Shown: positions 7,775-16,769, counted from the first letter of the stretch. The stretch: DNA of 31,980 nt from DAONDQ01 sp035402645 (GCA_035402645.1 DAONDQ010000020.1:1-31980); one strand, 5' to 3'. Translations and numbers: made by a program. The notes: generated by a model not told the origin, from the letters alone.

Positions 7775-9067
7775 ATGGATAACATGAAACTAACTTATTC
7801 AGTTGCAATACTGGATGGTGCTTCCATAGAAATTGAAATCGAAAACTCACCACTTTCGATACGTCAAAGCGAAGACAGTGAATTGAAAATGACTGTTGAG
7901 AGTACACTATCCAATCCGGATCAAATCGAGAAGTTTAAGAACATCGCTGACCCGACTGAATTGCTGAAGGAAATCTTCAACGTTTCGGGGTTGAAATCAT
8001 CAAAAGTCACAGTCGAGATCGATGAAGATGAATTGGAACCTTATATGGAGAGAGGCTGGAACAGGAACTTCCATTTCACCATTGAAGTTCCAAAGAATTC
8101 AAAGATCTTAGCAGAAAATGAAAACGGTCCTTTGGATGTTCAGAATATAGAACAGGAGATATCACTAACCACAGAGAACGGTCCAATCCGGGTTAAGGAT
8201 TGTAGTGGTGTCCTATATTTACAAGCTGAGAATGGTCCTGTGGATGTTTCTGAGCATAATGGCAACATCTCTGTTCAAATGGAGAATGGACCTGTGAAAG
8301 TGAATGACTGCAAAGGTAATGAAATCACAATTGAGATTGAGAATGGACCTGTTGTTTTCAAGAATTCAGAATTTCCGACAGTCAATATCAAGGGCGAGAA
8401 TGGACCGACGAGAGTCGATATTCCACAATTGGAATCAGGTGACTACAATGTGGAAACCGAGCATGGCTCCATTCAAATCAATATAGCCTCCGGTAATCAC
8501 TACGATATTACTGCCGAGAATGAAATCGGGGCTATCATCCTTCAGTTGTCTCAAACTTCCCAGATTCTTGAGAATGAACAGGATGAAGACAGTAAGCGGG
8601 TGCATATTAAAGAAGGTGAAGGAAATCTCAAGATAAATATCAAATCTGAAACCGGTACGATCAAGGTTAAAGATGAGAGTTCAAGTGATCAGGAATTTCG
8701 CTTTGAATTCAAGGGAATTCCAACTGATTTCAATGAAGAGATCTCCAATATAACCAACTTTGCCACCAACCTTGCCAATCAGATTTCCCAGTCTGTATCA
8801 GTTGCGCTTGGAAAGGTGGTGAAAAAGATCAATGTCCCAGATATGGAGCGGAAGCTGGATATTGAAAGAGTATCCGAAAAGATTCAGAAGATGGGTGAAA
8901 AGATTCAGAAAGCCGTTGACCCGGACTTTGAAATTCCTGAACCGCCCGAGCCTCCTGACGTACATGAAAAAGAGGGAAAGCTCAAGATACTCGAGCTTCT
9001 CGAAAAAGGAAAGATCACAGCTGATGAAGCAACAATGCTCCTTGGCGCATTAAAGTCCAAGGATTAA
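7775..9067 (+). CDS. DUF4097/YvlB-LiaX-like protein with ENGP repeats
   Basis: The 430-residue protein has no signal peptide or membrane helix, so it is probably cytoplasmic. Residues 1-105 form an acidic N-terminal part. From about 108 to 215, short beta units recur, each centred on (E/N)ENGP: NENGPLDV, TENGPIRV, AENGPVDV, MENGPVKV, IENGPVVF, GENGPTRV, then a degenerate TEHGSIQI and a later SETGTIKV. The units are about 18-22 residues apart, as expected of a beta-solenoid of the DUF4097 kind. Residues 315-390 are helical/coiled, followed by a PEPPEPPD linker. The last 30 residues, KLKILELLEKGKITADEATM, resemble the SHOCT-like segment that YvlB and LiaX carry at the N-terminus, and also the tail of the DUF2089 protein encoded upstream. 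Firmicute LiaX acts in cell-envelope stress; a similar job here is inference. SD AAGGAGA, four bases before the ATG, supports the start. Confidence 0.8.
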   Translation: MDNMKLTYSVAILDGASIEIEIENSPLSIRQSEDSELKMTVESTLSNPDQIEKFKNIADPTELLKEIFNVSGLKSSKVTVEIDEDELEPYMERGWNRNFHFTIEVPKNSKILAENENGPLDVQNIEQEISLTTENGPIRVKDCSGVLYLQAENGPVDVSEHNGNISVQMENGPVKVNDCKGNEITIEIENGPVVFKNSEFPTVNIKGENGPTRVDIPQLESGDYNVETEHGSIQINIASGNHYDITAENEIGAIILQLSQTSQILENEQDEDSKRVHIKEGEGNLKINIKSETGTIKVKDESSSDQEFRFEFKGIPTDFNEEISNITNFATNLANQISQSVSVALGKVVKKINVPDMERKLDIERVSEKIQKMGEKIQKAVDPDFEIPEPPEPPDVHEKEGKLKILELLEKGKITADEATMLLGALKSKD

Positions 9068-9095
9068 ATAGATCCGTATCGCTTCAAAATCCTCC

Positions 9096-9128
9096 GGGTT
9101 CAGTTCGAAAGGACTGAACCCCTTTTTT
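9096..9128 (+). terminator. rho-independent terminator of the DUF2089 operon
   Basis: GGGTTCAGT (9096-9104) pairs perfectly with ACTGAACCC (9113-9121) around an 8-base loop, followed by TTTTTT at 9123-9128. It lies about 30 bp after the stop of the ENGP-repeat gene. Confidence 0.9.
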
Positions 9129-9158
9129 GTAAGTCCGAAGTGCGAAGAAGAATTAAGA

Positions 9159-9310
9159 GTTAAAAGTTAAAAATTAAAAGTTAAAAGTTAAAAGTGGCAG
9201 ATGTCCTTCCCTTTGGATAAAGGGAAGGTGGCACTTCCCCCCTTGGGAAGGGGGGATTTAGGGAGGTCTTGTGCCGGATGAGTTTGATGTAGGAGACCGC
9301 GTCAGCAGAC
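9159..9310 (+). repeat. dispersed repeat, copy 1 (with 33 extra bases)
   Basis: This segment is repeated in the same orientation at 16788-16900. Both begin with runs of GTTAAAAG/ATTAAAAG, then AGTGGCAGATGTCC, then a perfect hairpin (here CCTTCCCTTT 9205-9214, loop GGAT, AAAGGGAAGG 9219-9228), then TGCCGGATGAGTTTGATGTA and CCGCGTCA-CAGAC. Copy 1 has 33 more bases between the hairpin and TGCCGG; these hold a second perfect hairpin, CCCCCCTT/AAGGGGGG (9237-9244 and 9248-9255). No protein is encoded. It looks like a non-autonomous mobile or REP-like element lying just after a transcription terminator. Confidence 0.8.
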
Positions 9311-9324
9311 TCTGTCTACTTCGG

Positions 9325-9389
9325 CTTGAAGTCCAAATATCTAAAAAATTACGGTTGCATTTGTTTATTTGGGATATTTGAACTCCAAG
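9325..9389 (+). repeat. 17-bp imperfect inverted repeat
   Basis: The arms 9325-9341 (CTTGAAGTCCAAATATC) and 9373-9389 match at 15 of 17 positions around a 31-base loop. It directly follows dispersed repeat copy 1 and may mark a second element or the edge of the same composite. Confidence 0.55.
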
Positions 9390-9741
9390 AGGGTCCCCTT
9401 CCTTACAGACCTGGAAGGTCGATATCCCATAGCCTGGGGTGAAGCTGAGCGCAACACAGGAAAGGAACCCTAAAAATCATCAAGTACCGAAGGGGCGGCA
9501 TAAATCATCTACTGGGGTAAATGTGTTAAAATGAAAACATGAGTTGTTCATTCATTTGTTTATTCAATGGGAAGATAACATCAAACCGTAACCATTTTAT
9601 AATAAATATGCTTTTTGCTTTAGCTATTGTATCTAATTATTAGAGAGATGATTAAGTAAAGCCTGTCCACCAACTACTATATATTGGTCACTATTATTAT
9701 AGGGAGATTGTATTTATAATTTCCACAATAAAGGAGGAAAA
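9390..9741. other. non-coding stretch before the 1529-residue secreted protein
   Basis: I find no credible gene here. 9390-9520 is GC-richer than what follows, with a small GACCT/AGGTC hairpin (9408-9420) and phrases such as CCTGGGGTGAAG, AAGTACC and GGGGCGGCATAAATC, which I recall from dispersed non-coding repeats in FCB-group genomes (memory only). From 9530 to 9741 the sequence becomes very AT-rich, the composition of the following gene. A promoter is presumably here but no confident -35/-10 pair stands out. The strong SD AAAGGAGG lies at 9731-9738. Confidence 0.45.
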
Positions 9742-12700
9742 ATGAAAAAGTACATTTTGTTCATATTTAGTATGTTATTTTGTATTTTATTATTTGCAGA
9801 ACATTATGAAAGCCCTAACGGGTATGATCTCGAATACCCACCTTGTGGGGATTTTCAAATCGCAAATCATTATGACATGACCATTGATTTAACTGGGCAG
9901 AATAACCTTGAAATGTTCAATTATAATCGCTATATAAATACAAATAATCCGAATATATATCTCAAAATAGTAAATACCAGCATGCCAGTTGAATGTGAAT
10001 TATATATTGATGGCATTGAAGTTTACCATAATAACATAGATGCTAACAATCAACCTGTACTTTTATCTAATTTTGCATTAAATGCGATTAACGACTGTCA
10101 TAAAATTGAATTCAAGATCAATGCGCCCATGTTTTGCATTAGTACTTTCAACTTACTGGAATCAGAAACACCCCAGTTTAGCGTAGTTCCTCAAAATGAT
10201 GCTTATCAAGATGAATTAGGTGATGTGCTTTATATTTTACAACGAGGTAATTCACAGATTAAGAAACCACTGTTGTTTGTGGATGGTGATGATCCTATTA
10301 ACTCTATGAGCAGGTATTGGTATTGGAAAAATAGACTTCCTGAATACTTATCAAGTGTTTCGAATTTGGATCAATATGATATCTATCTACTTACATTTAA
10401 TAATTGTCGCCAGGACGCTAGAATATCTGCTATGATTACATTAATGGCATCACAATTCGTACATAACCAATATCAAAACGATTTAGTAGAAGGAAATGTA
10501 CTCGCTGGATTTTCGTTAGGGGGTATTGTATCTCGATATTCTCTGGCATTTGCTGAAGAAAATCGGATTCCACATTATTGTAAACAATATATAGCAATCG
10601 ATAGCCCGCAACGTGGCGCAGTAGTTAATTCAGCTTTACAGAAAGAAATTAGTTATTTAATTAATGAGGTGGAAACAGGTACGATCGTCTATCAAAATAG
10701 TATGGGAAATAAATATAAGCAACTAAAATTAATTCAAAATGGATTCAATAGTTGTTCAGCAAAACAAATGATTAGAACAAACATATACGGTTCAAATGCT
10801 CCTGCTGCAGTATTTGATCTTGTAGGTGATATTATCCCCAGCAGTGATTTTTTGAGTTTTTTTTCGGAGATTAATTTAGAAGATCGGATGGATTATACAA
10901 ATAATCATGGTCCTGCGGCGTTTGTGAATCAAAATTTGTTAAATAATGATACAAATTATACAAATTGCAAACCAGGATTCCCCTATAAGCAGAACAATAT
11001 TAATAGCGTTGCAATTTCTAATGGAATGCTTCAAAAAAGTGGGAATATTTTTAATAATAGCTGGTTGGTTACTATAGATACAGAAGTAAGTGAATGGATT
11101 GCATGGGCATGTAATGGAAGACTACATCATGTAAATTCATTACCATATGATTGCCAACCTGGATCGACATCAGGATTTGAGGATTCACCAGGGCAGGATT
11201 ATAAATATGATGCAATATTGGCACCTTTGCGTTCGTCACTATATTTAAAAGCAGAAAGTGTCAAAGGACGTACGAATACAGATTCACAACTTCCGTATTT
11301 AAATTATAACGAGATATTAATACCTGCGCCTCCAATAAGTTATCCCAATATGACAGCTGAAGAGTATTTAGCAGACCATTCATATTTTGATCAAGTTTAT
11401 TTTAAGTCAGATGATGGAATATCCTCTTGTTATCCTGATCCGGGACGTGCTTACAATTGGGATCATGAAGTAGATAATGATAGCAATATAGGTAACAATG
11501 TAATGTACAAAGCTCTTGATTATTCTCAACGTATTGAAAATAGGGTAATCTGTATGATATCAGGCCAAATTTTCGACCCAAATCCTGAACTTGTAACAAT
11601 TAAACCTTATATCAATAACATTGAATTACCTATTACACAAACTTACAGCCAAGTAAATTCAGATGGTAGTTTTTCAATTCCATATACTCTGATTAAAGAT
11701 AATAACATCGTTCTTAAATTTTATAGAAGCGGTACATTGGTTTCATCTCTTCCTGTACATGCTGTGTATAACAGTGTTTATTGTTATGCCCCGAATATTG
11801 AACATTTACGGGCATATACATATCAATATCAGTATGGGAATATTCATATATCACCAACTGGTGATTTTCATACTATCAATGAAGCAATTGGATATTTAAA
11901 ATTCCAATGTGAGAATAGTTTGTATGACCATACACCGATTGTTATAACCGTAGAACCAAAACTCAATAATAATGAACCATATAATGAAACAATAAACTTT
12001 GATTTACTTGCTGGATTTCAGATTCCTTCCCTCACACTTCAGGGAAGTAATCGAAATGTGATGATATCAGGAGGTGACCCATCTCATGCGGTTATTTCCT
12101 GTTCAACAATCAAAAATGTTATTATCAAGAATTTGAGCATAAGTGGTCAAACTGATGACATATTAGGAGGAATTACACTATATGGGTCTATTGAATCTGC
12201 AAAGCTTGAAGATTGCACTGTGAGCGATTGTATTTCACGTTCAGGATATCAAAATGGAATTGGTCTTAATTGTTCAGTACCAATCATTATCACAGGTTGT
12301 GAGTTTAGTTCTAATTGTGGAGATAATCCTTCTGTACAATTAAAAGGTGGGGCAATTTGTCTATCCTGTAGTGCTCCAGCGATTTCAAGAATTGAGAATT
12401 GTACCATATCCAATAACACTGCCTCGAATGCAGGGGCGATATTGATTTCTGGTACATCAGAAAAATTAATATCAGGTTGTATATTTGCTGATAATTATGC
12501 AAATTGGTTTTCAGAATCTGCAAGATCAAGTGTAATACTATGCGAGGACGCATCAAACGTAGAAATATGTAATAATTTGATCTATTCTTCTGAAGATGCA
12601 AATCTGAGTTTTCCTGACATGGGAATTCAATATGGGATTTTCGCGAAAGATAGTGGTTCTCAGAATCATATAATCTACATTCATCATAATACTATTTATA

Positions 12701-14331
12701 AAAATGATCGAGGAATTTATATTAGTAGATCGTCAGGTAATCTGTATGGTTATTCAACTTTGACTAACAACATAATTTCCAATTTTTCGGATGGGATTGT
12801 TGTAAATAATATCCCAAATAGTCGCATCCAAATGTCATATAATGACGTTTATCATTATTCATCAAATCCGCAATCTAATAATATCGTTGGTTATAATGTA
12901 TCACCTCTGGCGAATCCAGGTATGATTTATGCAGAACCTGCAATAGGTGATGATTTTGTTCCAAAGTGGACAAATTCAATCATCTCCCCATGTATCGATG
13001 CAGGAAATCCTATGGAATTAGATCCCGATGGCACCCCCTCTGATATTGGTGCAAGAATAGCAATTAATCATGCAATCGAAAGATATAGTTTTACTGATCC
13101 TGATCCTGATAAATGGTACTGGATCAGTTTCCCAATATTAGACAGAATTACGGATAATGCCACCTCAGCTAATAGTTTCTTCGAGCTATTACTTGAATTA
13201 TACGATGTTTATCAAAATAGCGAATGGGTGTTAGTTCCAAAATATCTTGAAGAAATATCTTGGATGAAACAAGGAAATCCTCATAATATTATCTGGAATT
13301 CAAATCAATGGTACAGCGATATGCCTAACCATCTTGTGACAAGTGAACAGGGGTATAAAATCAAATTACAAGGTAATCCAATAAGTCTAACAGAAAGTGG
13401 TTTCAACCCTGATACAAACACAACAATTGAATTGCTGTCACATTATGAAAGTTGGTTGGGATATACTATGCAGCAAAGTATGTATCCTCAGGATGCATTT
13501 TCCTCAATCTGGGATGATTTAGCTATGATTAAGACCAAAGATTGGTGTATGTCGAGAATAGATGATAATACATGGCTTAGCGCTTCAAAAATTTATCCTT
13601 TAAATTATGGTGATATGGTGGAAGTGATTCCAAGACATAATTGCAATTTTCACTGGGCAAATCAAAATCCTGTTAATCCAGATAAAAAACCTGAACCTAC
13701 CAAGTTTATATTTCCGGAAAAGCAGGACTATGTTCCTGTTTATATCAACCTGAAGGATGTCGAAATGAACAGCCTCAAGGAAATAGGACTTTATGTTGAC
13801 TCTGTTTGTAAAGGAGCTGTTGTTGTAACTGACAGTCTAGTTCAGTTAAGTGCTTTTCTGGATGTTACAGATGTCATGGATTCAACCAATACGGAATTCA
13901 TTTTCTATTATGAATCAAAATCTCAACCCCAAGAAATGAAAACAATCCATCTTACCCAAAATATGATGAAGAAATCTTTGATAAATGATGACCCGAATTA
14001 CCCGGTTTATCAAGTCGATATCAGGAATTCTGATGTGGAAAATCCGCAAGTAGTGAAAACCATGCTATTTCAGAATTATCCTAACCCGTTTAATCCATCG
14101 ACAACCATTTCCTTCAACCTGAAAAATGATGCCAATATCTCTCTTGATATCTACAATATCAAAGGACAATTAGTCAAAAACCTCGAATCAGGTTTCAAGC
14201 CGACAGGCAGCTACAAATCCGTATGGGATGGTAAAGACAGAAATGGGAATATTTGTGCAAGCGGGGTCTATCTGTATCGGCTGAAGACTGGAGATACCTG
14301 CATTACACATAAGATGATGATGTTAAAATAG
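9742..14331 (+). CDS. secreted lipase-like / beta-helix protein with C-terminal sorting domain
   Basis: This 1529-residue exported protein starts with a signal peptide (MKKYILFIFSMLFCILLFAE). Residues about 150-400 look like an alpha/beta-hydrolase: PLLFVDGDDP, then the nucleophile elbow GFSLGG with Ser258, then AIDSPQRGAVVN; His389 in NNHGPA is one candidate for the triad. Residues about 700-1105 are a right-handed beta-helix with many Asn-rich turns, ending in IDAGNPMELDPDGTPSDIGA. About 1119-1430 is a WYWISFPILDR module. The final 85 residues, from NYPNPFNPSTTISF at 1445, form the FlgD-Ig-like/Por-type sorting domain used for outer-membrane translocation (type IX in Bacteroidetes). The strong SD AAAGGAGG fixes the start. 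The coding sequence is far richer in A+T than its flanks up to about 13700, after which composition returns to normal. A secreted esterase/lipase or adhesin is likely; the substrate is unknown. Confidence 0.82.
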   Translation: MKKYILFIFSMLFCILLFAEHYESPNGYDLEYPPCGDFQIANHYDMTIDLTGQNNLEMFNYNRYINTNNPNIYLKIVNTSMPVECELYIDGIEVYHNNIDANNQPVLLSNFALNAINDCHKIEFKINAPMFCISTFNLLESETPQFSVVPQNDAYQDELGDVLYILQRGNSQIKKPLLFVDGDDPINSMSRYWYWKNRLPEYLSSVSNLDQYDIYLLTFNNCRQDARISAMITLMASQFVHNQYQNDLVEGNVLAGFSLGGIVSRYSLAFAEENRIPHYCKQYIAIDSPQRGAVVNSALQKEISYLINEVETGTIVYQNSMGNKYKQLKLIQNGFNSCSAKQMIRTNIYGSNAPAAVFDLVGDIIPSSDFLSFFSEINLEDRMDYTNNHGPAAFVNQNLLNNDTNYTNCKPGFPYKQNNINSVAISNGMLQKSGNIFNNSWLVTIDTEVSEWIAWACNGRLHHVNSLPYDCQPGSTSGFEDSPGQDYKYDAILAPLRSSLYLKAESVKGRTNTDSQLPYLNYNEILIPAPPISYPNMTAEEYLADHSYFDQVYFKSDDGISSCYPDPGRAYNWDHEVDNDSNIGNNVMYKALDYSQRIENRVICMISGQIFDPNPELVTIKPYINNIELPITQTYSQVNSDGSFSIPYTLIKDNNIVLKFYRSGTLVSSLPVHAVYNSVYCYAPNIEHLRAYTYQYQYGNIHISPTGDFHTINEAIGYLKFQCENSLYDHTPIVITVEPKLNNNEPYNETINFDLLAGFQIPSLTLQGSNRNVMISGGDPSHAVISCSTIKNVIIKNLSISGQTDDILGGITLYGSIESAKLEDCTVSDCISRSGYQNGIGLNCSVPIIITGCEFSSNCGDNPSVQLKGGAICLSCSAPAISRIENCTISNNTASNAGAILISGTSEKLISGCIFADNYANWFSESARSSVILCEDASNVEICNNLIYSSEDANLSFPDMGIQYGIFAKDSGSQNHIIYIHHNTIYKNDRGIYISRSSGNLYGYSTLTNNIISNFSDGIVVNNIPNSRIQMSYNDVYHYSSNPQSNNIVGYNVSPLANPGMIYAEPAIGDDFVPKWTNSIISPCIDAGNPMELDPDGTPSDIGARIAINHAIERYSFTDPDPDKWYWISFPILDRITDNATSANSFFELLLELYDVYQNSEWVLVPKYLEEISWMKQGNPHNIIWNSNQWYSDMPNHLVTSEQGYKIKLQGNPISLTESGFNPDTNTTIELLSHYESWLGYTMQQSMYPQDAFSSIWDDLAMIKTKDWCMSRIDDNTWLSASKIYPLNYGDMVEVIPRHNCNFHWANQNPVNPDKKPEPTKFIFPEKQDYVPVYINLKDVEMNSLKEIGLYVDSVCKGAVVVTDSLVQLSAFLDVTDVMDSTNTEFIFYYESKSQPQEMKTIHLTQNMMKKSLINDDPNYPVYQVDIRNSDVENPQVVKTMLFQNYPNPFNPSTTISFNLKNDANISLDIYNIKGQLVKNLESGFKPTGSYKSVWDGKDRNGNICASGVYLYRLKTGDTCITHKMMMLK

Positions 14332-14354
14332 GGATATCATGTAAGTAAATAATT

Positions 14355-14390
14355 CTTACTCCCTCCCTCGTTTTTTATGGAGGGAGTAAG
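14355..14390 (+). terminator. hairpin between the two beta-helix genes, possible terminator
   Basis: A perfect 12-bp stem (14355-14366 CTTACTCCCTCC with 14379-14390) closes a 12-base loop containing TTTTTT. There is no T tract after the stem on the + strand, so termination would be atypical; it may instead protect the 3' end of the transcript. Confidence 0.55.
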
Positions 14391-14421
14391 TTGTGACTAA
14401 GGATTCAATCCAATATTAAAA

Positions 14422-14457
14422 TTGACATCGATTAATATCAGGAATAGTATGAAATCA
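14422..14457 (+). promoter_or_regulatory. near-consensus promoter abutting the start codon
   Basis: TTGACA (14422-14427), a 17-bp spacer and TAGTAT (14445-14450) form a near-ideal sigma70 pair. The expected transcription start, about seven bases on, falls on the ATG at 14457, implying a leaderless or nearly leaderless mRNA. The only SD-like sequence, AGGAA at 14440-14444, would then lie upstream of the transcript. Confidence 0.6.
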
Positions 14458-16769
14458 TGAAGACATTCAGTTTATTTTTCCTGTTTTTCCAGATCAGCAT
14501 TATCTACTGTATTACTCATACTGTCGATATTGATGGTGCTGGGCAGTATACCTCAATCCAAACTGCCATTAATGCTTCAGCAAGTGGAGATACTGTTCTC
14601 GTTTATCCAGGAAGATATTTTGAGAATTTGAATATGAATGGGCATGGAATATCTCTCCTAAGTTTGGAATCAATTACCAGTGATCCCGCTTATATCGATT
14701 CAACCATCATCGATGGAAATTATGTTACTGCCTGTATTACTGTGGTAAATGGAGAACAGAATGTGGCTGTTCGTGGTTTCACCTTGACCAGGGGAAAAGG
14801 TGGGATGGTAATATTGAACAATTCTCAAGCCACATTGACCAATACCCATATATATAACAATATGACGCTTTTAGGTGGTGGGATAATGGTAGGTTCTTCA
14901 ACCGCTTATTTCAGCGGTGTTGTGATCCACCATAATTATTCCGGCTGGTGTGGAGGGGGAGTGTATATTCATGGGTTATCGAATATTACCTTTGATAACG
15001 ATAACCTATGTTCAATTTTCAGTAATACATCCGCACGAGGACAGGACATCTACGTGAATGATGCCCGAACCAACATAAATGTTAATCTTGATACATTTAC
15101 CATTCAGAATCAGAGTACATATTATGCAGCATATTATAATTATCCCTTATATAACTATCATTTATCAATTCAATATCTTCATACAGTATTCCAGGAAATC
15201 AATCATGATATGTATGTTTCTCCCAATGGAGATGATGCTAATGATGGTCTGACCCCTGAAACAGCTTTACGATCAATTAACAAGGCTATTTACAGGACTG
15301 CTCAAGACAGCCTGAATCCAAAAACTGTCCATCTCCTTGAGGGAAATTATTCACCGACTTTAAATCAGCAGTCTTTTCCTATCGCCATGAAAAGTTGGGT
15401 AAATCTGGTCGGATCAGGGGAAAATAGTACAAATATCCATGTAGAATCAGATCCTATTATGCAGGTAACGAATGTATCTGCGATATGGTTTTTCATGAAT
15501 ACTCATTGCACTATCTCGGATTTTAGGATTACTTATGCAACCAATATTCAAAGTGATGTGATTTTTGGATTGCAGGAGCAATATCTTGTTATTAGAAATA
15601 TAAAAATCCATGAGTTAAATTTGATAAATCATACACTTATCATTATGCAAGAACTTACAAATTCTCTAATTGAGGGATTAGATATATCTGATAACACTTT
15701 TAGCGATGGAGGGATTTTAAATCTATCAGGCTTATCAAATGGAACAATTCAAAATTGTAAGTTCACAAACTGCACTTCGACAGGCTATTCTGCCAGCGTT
15801 TGGATGGACCCCTTAATATGGATTACTCCCAATGGCGACATACAATTCGAGAATTGTGTTTTCGACAATCTGACAATGACAGATAATGATAGCCAGTGTA
15901 TTTCAATTGGAAACTCATATCTAACAGATACCATCATTTTAGAGATCAGAAATTGCCAGTTCACTAATATTACAGGTAATCCCAACTCCATCTACATAGC
16001 AGGTACCGGCAATCCGAATATTCTCATCATAAACTCAACTTTTGCAGGATGCACAGCAAGCAATTATGCACTTGTTACTTATGGGAATGTGAATATTACC
16101 AATTCCATATTTTACAACAATATACCCTATCAGTTCTATATATATCCTCTGACAAGCGGGGAGCATACTTCATTAACCATTGATTACAGCTGCATTAAAA
16201 ACGGACTGAGCAGTATAGCCAATCCGGGAACAGGAAATCAAATCCATTATCAAAGTACGAATATTACGTACGATCCTGCGTTTTTGGGAGGAGAAGAGAA
16301 TGATCCGCTAAGATATTCTCTTTCCAACATTTCCCGGTGTATCGACAGAGGTACACCCGACACCACAGGGCTGGCATTACCGATTGCAGACCTGGCAGGG
16401 AATTACCGCATCTGGAATAACCGAATCGATATGGGGTGCTATGAATTCGGATCTGAGCCTGTGGATAACGATGATGATGTGCAGGACCCTGAAGTGTCCT
16501 CTACGCTTACGAACTACCCAAATCCTTTTAATCCGAGTACCATCATTTCCTATACCACCAAGCAAAGCGGAGATGTTGCCATAGGAATATACAATATCAG
16601 AGGACAATTCGTGAGAAACCTGGTTCATGAAAAACAAGGTGCGGGTAATCATATGGTCGAATGGGACGGCAAAGACACTTCAGGTAAGCAATGTGGCAGC
16701 GGAGTGTACTTCTGCAAGCTGAAAACAGGGAACCAATTGGTTACTAGGAAGATGGCTTTAGTCAAATAG
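14457..16769 (+). CDS. secreted beta-helix (pectin-lyase-like) protein with sorting domain
   Basis: The 770-residue protein has a signal peptide (MKTFSLFFLFFQISIIYCIT). Residues 25-60 read VDIDGAGQYTSIQTAINAS followed by DTVLVYPGRYFENL, the usual opening of a right-handed parallel beta-helix. Near 250 a second opening appears, MYVSPNGDDANDGLTPETAL, of the DUF1565 type, so there are two beta-helix blocks (about 22-230 and 250-640). Turns are rich in Asn, Gly and Ser. The final 85 residues start NYPNPFNPSTIISY at 686 and form the same FlgD-Ig-like sorting domain as the preceding gene's product. No catalytic residues of a known polysaccharide lyase can be named, so adhesin or carbohydrate-active protein are both open. 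There is no good SD; the start is set by the signal peptide and an upstream in-frame barrier, and the promoter suggests leaderless initiation. Confidence 0.85.
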   Translation: MKTFSLFFLFFQISIIYCITHTVDIDGAGQYTSIQTAINASASGDTVLVYPGRYFENLNMNGHGISLLSLESITSDPAYIDSTIIDGNYVTACITVVNGEQNVAVRGFTLTRGKGGMVILNNSQATLTNTHIYNNMTLLGGGIMVGSSTAYFSGVVIHHNYSGWCGGGVYIHGLSNITFDNDNLCSIFSNTSARGQDIYVNDARTNINVNLDTFTIQNQSTYYAAYYNYPLYNYHLSIQYLHTVFQEINHDMYVSPNGDDANDGLTPETALRSINKAIYRTAQDSLNPKTVHLLEGNYSPTLNQQSFPIAMKSWVNLVGSGENSTNIHVESDPIMQVTNVSAIWFFMNTHCTISDFRITYATNIQSDVIFGLQEQYLVIRNIKIHELNLINHTLIIMQELTNSLIEGLDISDNTFSDGGILNLSGLSNGTIQNCKFTNCTSTGYSASVWMDPLIWITPNGDIQFENCVFDNLTMTDNDSQCISIGNSYLTDTIILEIRNCQFTNITGNPNSIYIAGTGNPNILIINSTFAGCTASNYALVTYGNVNITNSIFYNNIPYQFYIYPLTSGEHTSLTIDYSCIKNGLSSIANPGTGNQIHYQSTNITYDPAFLGGEENDPLRYSLSNISRCIDRGTPDTTGLALPIADLAGNYRIWNNRIDMGCYEFGSEPVDNDDDVQDPEVSSTLTNYPNPFNPSTIISYTTKQSGDVAIGIYNIRGQFVRNLVHEKQGAGNHMVEWDGKDTSGKQCGSGVYFCKLKTGNQLVTRKMALVK

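Noticed and set aside
7428..7907. 159-codon minus-strand frame spanning the 58-aa gene
   Set aside because: It runs against three tightly coupled + strand genes and has no SD; hydrophobic residues arise from the complement of Lys/Glu codons.
9159..9310. Repeat-bearing region as a CRISPR array or IS element
   Set aside because: There are no regularly spaced identical repeats with unique spacers and no transposase frame; only two distant copies are seen.
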